DNA of 5,012 nucleotides from Solibacillus sp045640265. Its GTDB lineage: Bacteria > Bacillota > Bacilli > Bacillales_A > Planococcaceae. A program made the translations under genes and the position numbers. The notes beneath the pieces were generated by a model. It had not been told where the DNA came from and did no database searches. It was given only the letters and a program-made list of their open reading frames with translations. The first letter of the stretch is position 1; each line of letters starts with the position of its first letter. Location: NCBI GenBank assembly GCA_045640265.1, contig JAZUES010000284.1, forward strand, positions 1-5,012. The letters are read 5' to 3'. Positions 3,917 through 5,012 of this stretch are shown here, in pieces.

Positions 3917-4359
3917 AGGTTCTTATGCGTCCAAATAAGGCATAGTAAGTTCCATACAAACGCCCTATCGTGCCTTTCATCTGTATCTTTACGCAGGTAC
4001 TTTAGGTAGTGTCTAGTTGCGCTGTCGATGTAGCAATCTAGTGGTATACCCTTTTTCCAATTGTTTTCTCCGTACTTTTTGCACCCATCTTCGAAATGTA
4101 CGGAAACCTCTAATAGCAGAGTTGGTATTGGTACATTGAGCATTACTGCGAAAGCGTATACTGCGTCTGCTATGTGCGTGATTTCATTGGTTTGCTTATA
4201 CTGCTCAATGTGCATAAGCGGGATATAGTCTGTCATTGGTAAGATGTACTCTAGTGTGTCTAGTGGTAAGAGGTCGCACCTGCCTTTACCCTCTTGTATA
4301 TCCCTTACTGCTCCCGTGGAGAACTCTCTGCGCTCTCCGCTGTCTACTATTGCTCCCAA
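3913..4359 (-). CDS. dATP/dGTP diphosphohydrolase-like protein (DUF5664 / MazG-like)
   Basis: The 148-aa protein has the hallmarks of the phage family described as dATP/dGTP diphosphohydrolase, N-terminal (DUF5664, MazZ-related): TGAVRD at residues 15-20, EGKGRCDLLP at 23-32, LEVSVHFEDG at 83-92, KYGENNWKKGIP at 95-106, DSATRHYLKYLRKD at 112-125 and DERHDRAFVWN at 127-137. Members are expected to hydrolyse purine deoxynucleoside triphosphates to monophosphate and pyrophosphate in the cytoplasm, shaping the phage nucleotide pool. The acidic residues at 84, 90, 127, 128 and 131 are candidate metal ligands. The assignment is by motif memory. The start is TTG at 4359: no ATG or GTG lies between the upstream in-frame stop and this codon, and GAGG lies 11 bases before it. 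It follows the four-cysteine gene by 13 bases and overlaps the next gene by four bases. Residues 40-80 form a segment between the motif blocks. Confidence 0.85.
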   Translation of the reverse strand: MGAIVDSGERREFSTGAVRDIQEGKGRCDLLPLDTLEYILPMTDYIPLMHIEQYKQTNEITHIADAVYAFAVMLNVPIPTLLLEVSVHFEDGCKKYGENNWKKGIPLDCYIDSATRHYLKYLRKDTDERHDRAFVWNLLCLIWTHKNL

Positions 4360-4372
4360 AAGTCTTATTACC

Positions 4373-4552
4373 TCACTTTCTATCGTCTAATACGCTTTCT
4401 ACATAAGTAGTTACTGTATTGATTGCTGTGTCTAAATCTTCACGCAGTACATTGTATCTGCAACTGTAACAAGGTATGTTATTGTCGCAATTCTTACGCT
4501 TACGACAAGTCTGCTCCCGTCTGATGGTGGTTACTGCTGTGCTTAAGTCCAT
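4373..4552 (-). CDS. 59-aa four-cysteine zinc-ribbon-like protein
   Basis: ATG at 4552 has a perfect AAGGAG seven bases upstream and the stop TGA is at 4375-4373. The protein has an N-terminal helix (MDLSTAVTTIRREQ), a basic cysteine-bearing loop with C16-x5-C22-x5-C28-x2-C31 (TCRKRKNCDNNIPCYSCRYN), and a C-terminal helix (LREDLDTAINTVTTYVESVL). Four cysteines in this order could bind one zinc ion and clamp two helices into a hairpin, a plan seen in many small phage proteins. The Arg/Lys-rich loop suggests nucleic-acid contact (inference). It begins directly after an unusual leader with a terminator-like inverted repeat (4560-4670), which may control its expression and that of the downstream genes. 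I cannot name a family. Confidence 0.75.
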   Translation of the reverse strand: MDLSTAVTTIRREQTCRKRKNCDNNIPCYSCRYNVLREDLDTAINTVTTYVESVLDDRK

Positions 4553-4559
4553 AATGTAT

Positions 4560-4670
4560 CTCCTTTATAAAAAATACGGGGTGGCAGGGTATATTTAATA
4601 GGAAAAGTCTTATCCTTTCTTAAAATTTAATTGGTTTGTTTGGTTTGTGGTTTGTACCACCCCGTAATCT
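4560..4670 (-). promoter_or_regulatory. Leader with terminator-like inverted repeat (possible attenuator)
   Basis: On the minus strand TACGGGGTGG (4666-4657) and CCACCCCGTA (4584-4575) form a perfect 10-bp GC-rich stem around a 72-base loop. The second arm is followed at once by TTTTTT and then, after a few bases, by the ribosome binding site AAGGAG of the 59-aa gene. The loop begins with a G-poor CA-rich run (ACAAACC repeated) and contains a short dyad around AAGTCTT. A stem plus U-run immediately before a gene is the layout of an attenuator or a riboswitch-type leader, but the loop is much longer than in a normal terminator and I recognise no known riboswitch. It could be a simple terminator with an insertion in its loop. 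Confidence 0.45.
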
Positions 4671-4856
4671 TCACTTAATTGGTCGCATAAACTGTCTTAT
4701 GAAGTCTATGCTGATTGTTAATATGTGTCCGTTATATACTATCGTGTAGTCATAACCTTTTGCTCTTATACAGTATGCTACATCACCCTTTCTTACCTCA
4801 AGCTTCATTCCGTCTTGTATGTGGGTAAATGATGTAGTTACTAGGTATTTCGTCAT
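4671..4856 (-). CDS. 61-aa small protein, function unknown
   Basis: ATG at 4856 is preferred although the frame is open to a TTG at 4895. The ATG forms an ATGA overlap with the stop of the preceding gene, as seen elsewhere in this cluster, whereas the TTG start would overlap that gene by over 40 bases. AGGAAT lies 11 bases before the TTG, so the longer 74-aa form remains possible. The 61-aa product reads as a small beta-rich domain: strands TKYLVTTSF, KLEVRKGDVAYCIRAKG, YDYTIVYNGHILTISIDFI and a basic end FMRPIK. The KGD turn and alternating hydrophobics recall SH3-like barrels, but that is only a visual impression. One cysteine, no membrane segment. After its stop comes the leader at 4560-4670. 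Confidence 0.65.
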   Translation of the reverse strand: MTKYLVTTSFTHIQDGMKLEVRKGDVAYCIRAKGYDYTIVYNGHILTISIDFIRQFMRPIK

Positions 4857-5012
4857 AGTATACTTGGCATACCTATATGCCACTTTACCGCCCAAGTATC
4901 TATAATTCCTGCTTCTATTAAGCTATCAAACTTCTCGTGACATTCATCTATTGAGTTGTAAATTCCGTGATGAACATTATTGAGTGAAGCTGAAAAAATC
5001 TGATACCTACCA
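4853..5012 (-). CDS. C-terminal 52 residues of an unknown protein (partial)
   Basis: An open frame enters from the right edge and ends at TGA (4855-4853), overlapping the next start as ATGA. The visible end (GRYQIFSASLNNVHHGIYNS, then IDECHEKFDSLIEAGIIDTW and AVKWHIGMPSIL) is mixed helix and strand, with two adjacent His residues and one Cys. The helix IDECHEKFDSLIEAG followed by IIDTWAVKWHIG could be the end of a small alpha/beta domain. The start and most of the gene may lie outside the window, so no family is offered. Coding is supported by the uninterrupted frame across 52 codons and by the 4-base overlap. Confidence 0.62.
   Translation of the reverse strand, partial: GRYQIFSASLNNVHHGIYNSIDECHEKFDSLIEAGIIDTWAVKWHIGMPSIL

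Overview
The window looks like part of a tailed-phage genome or prophage from a low-GC Gram-positive host, probably a Clostridia-type member of the Bacillota. The reasons are AT-rich DNA, strong GGAGG-type ribosome binding sites, TTG starts, very short genes packed with 4-base ATGA overlaps, small helix-turn-helix regulators, a phage-type dATP/dGTP diphosphohydrolase-like protein and a protein resembling a terminase small subunit. No integrase, capsid or replication gene is present, so lysogenic versus lytic life style cannot be decided.

Layout. All genes but one lie on the minus strand. Reading leftwards from the right edge there is a cluster of small early-type genes: a partial unknown gene (5012-4853), a 61-aa unknown protein (4856-4671), a leader with a terminator-like inverted repeat (4560-4670), a 59-aa four-cysteine protein (4552-4373), the nucleotide diphosphohydrolase-like protein (4359-3913), a 56-aa unknown protein (3916-3746) and an XRE-like helix-turn-helix protein (3717-3358). 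Next comes a gene-free segment of about 440 bp packed with a 10-bp repeat (AAGTGTAAGG / CCTTACACTT, 13 copies counted between 2946 and 3460, three of the outer ones reaching beyond the gene-free part or into the helix-turn-helix gene), a second repeat family and a very AT-rich core. Immediately after it is the terminase-small-subunit-like gene (2914-2342), closed by a strong bidirectional terminator (2311-2340).

The left part is a divergent control unit. A plus-strand helix-turn-helix regulator (1928-2176) faces a minus-strand operon of five small genes (1522 down to 289), two of which have no recognisable family; they include a very acidic 152-aa protein, a cysteine-containing protein and a 41-aa single-pass membrane protein. 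The 405-bp region between them carries a good promoter for each direction and four copies of a TTTGA-N5/6-TCAA dyad placed on those promoters, so the regulator probably represses both itself and the operon. The operon ends at two tandem hairpin terminators (251-284 and 201-240).

The most striking feature is the repeat array at 2939-3467. By position (directly upstream of a terS-like gene) it could be a packaging (cos/pac) recognition region; by composition (iterons around an AT-rich core) it could be a replication origin; it could also be an operator array for the adjacent helix-turn-helix protein. The sequence alone does not choose among these.
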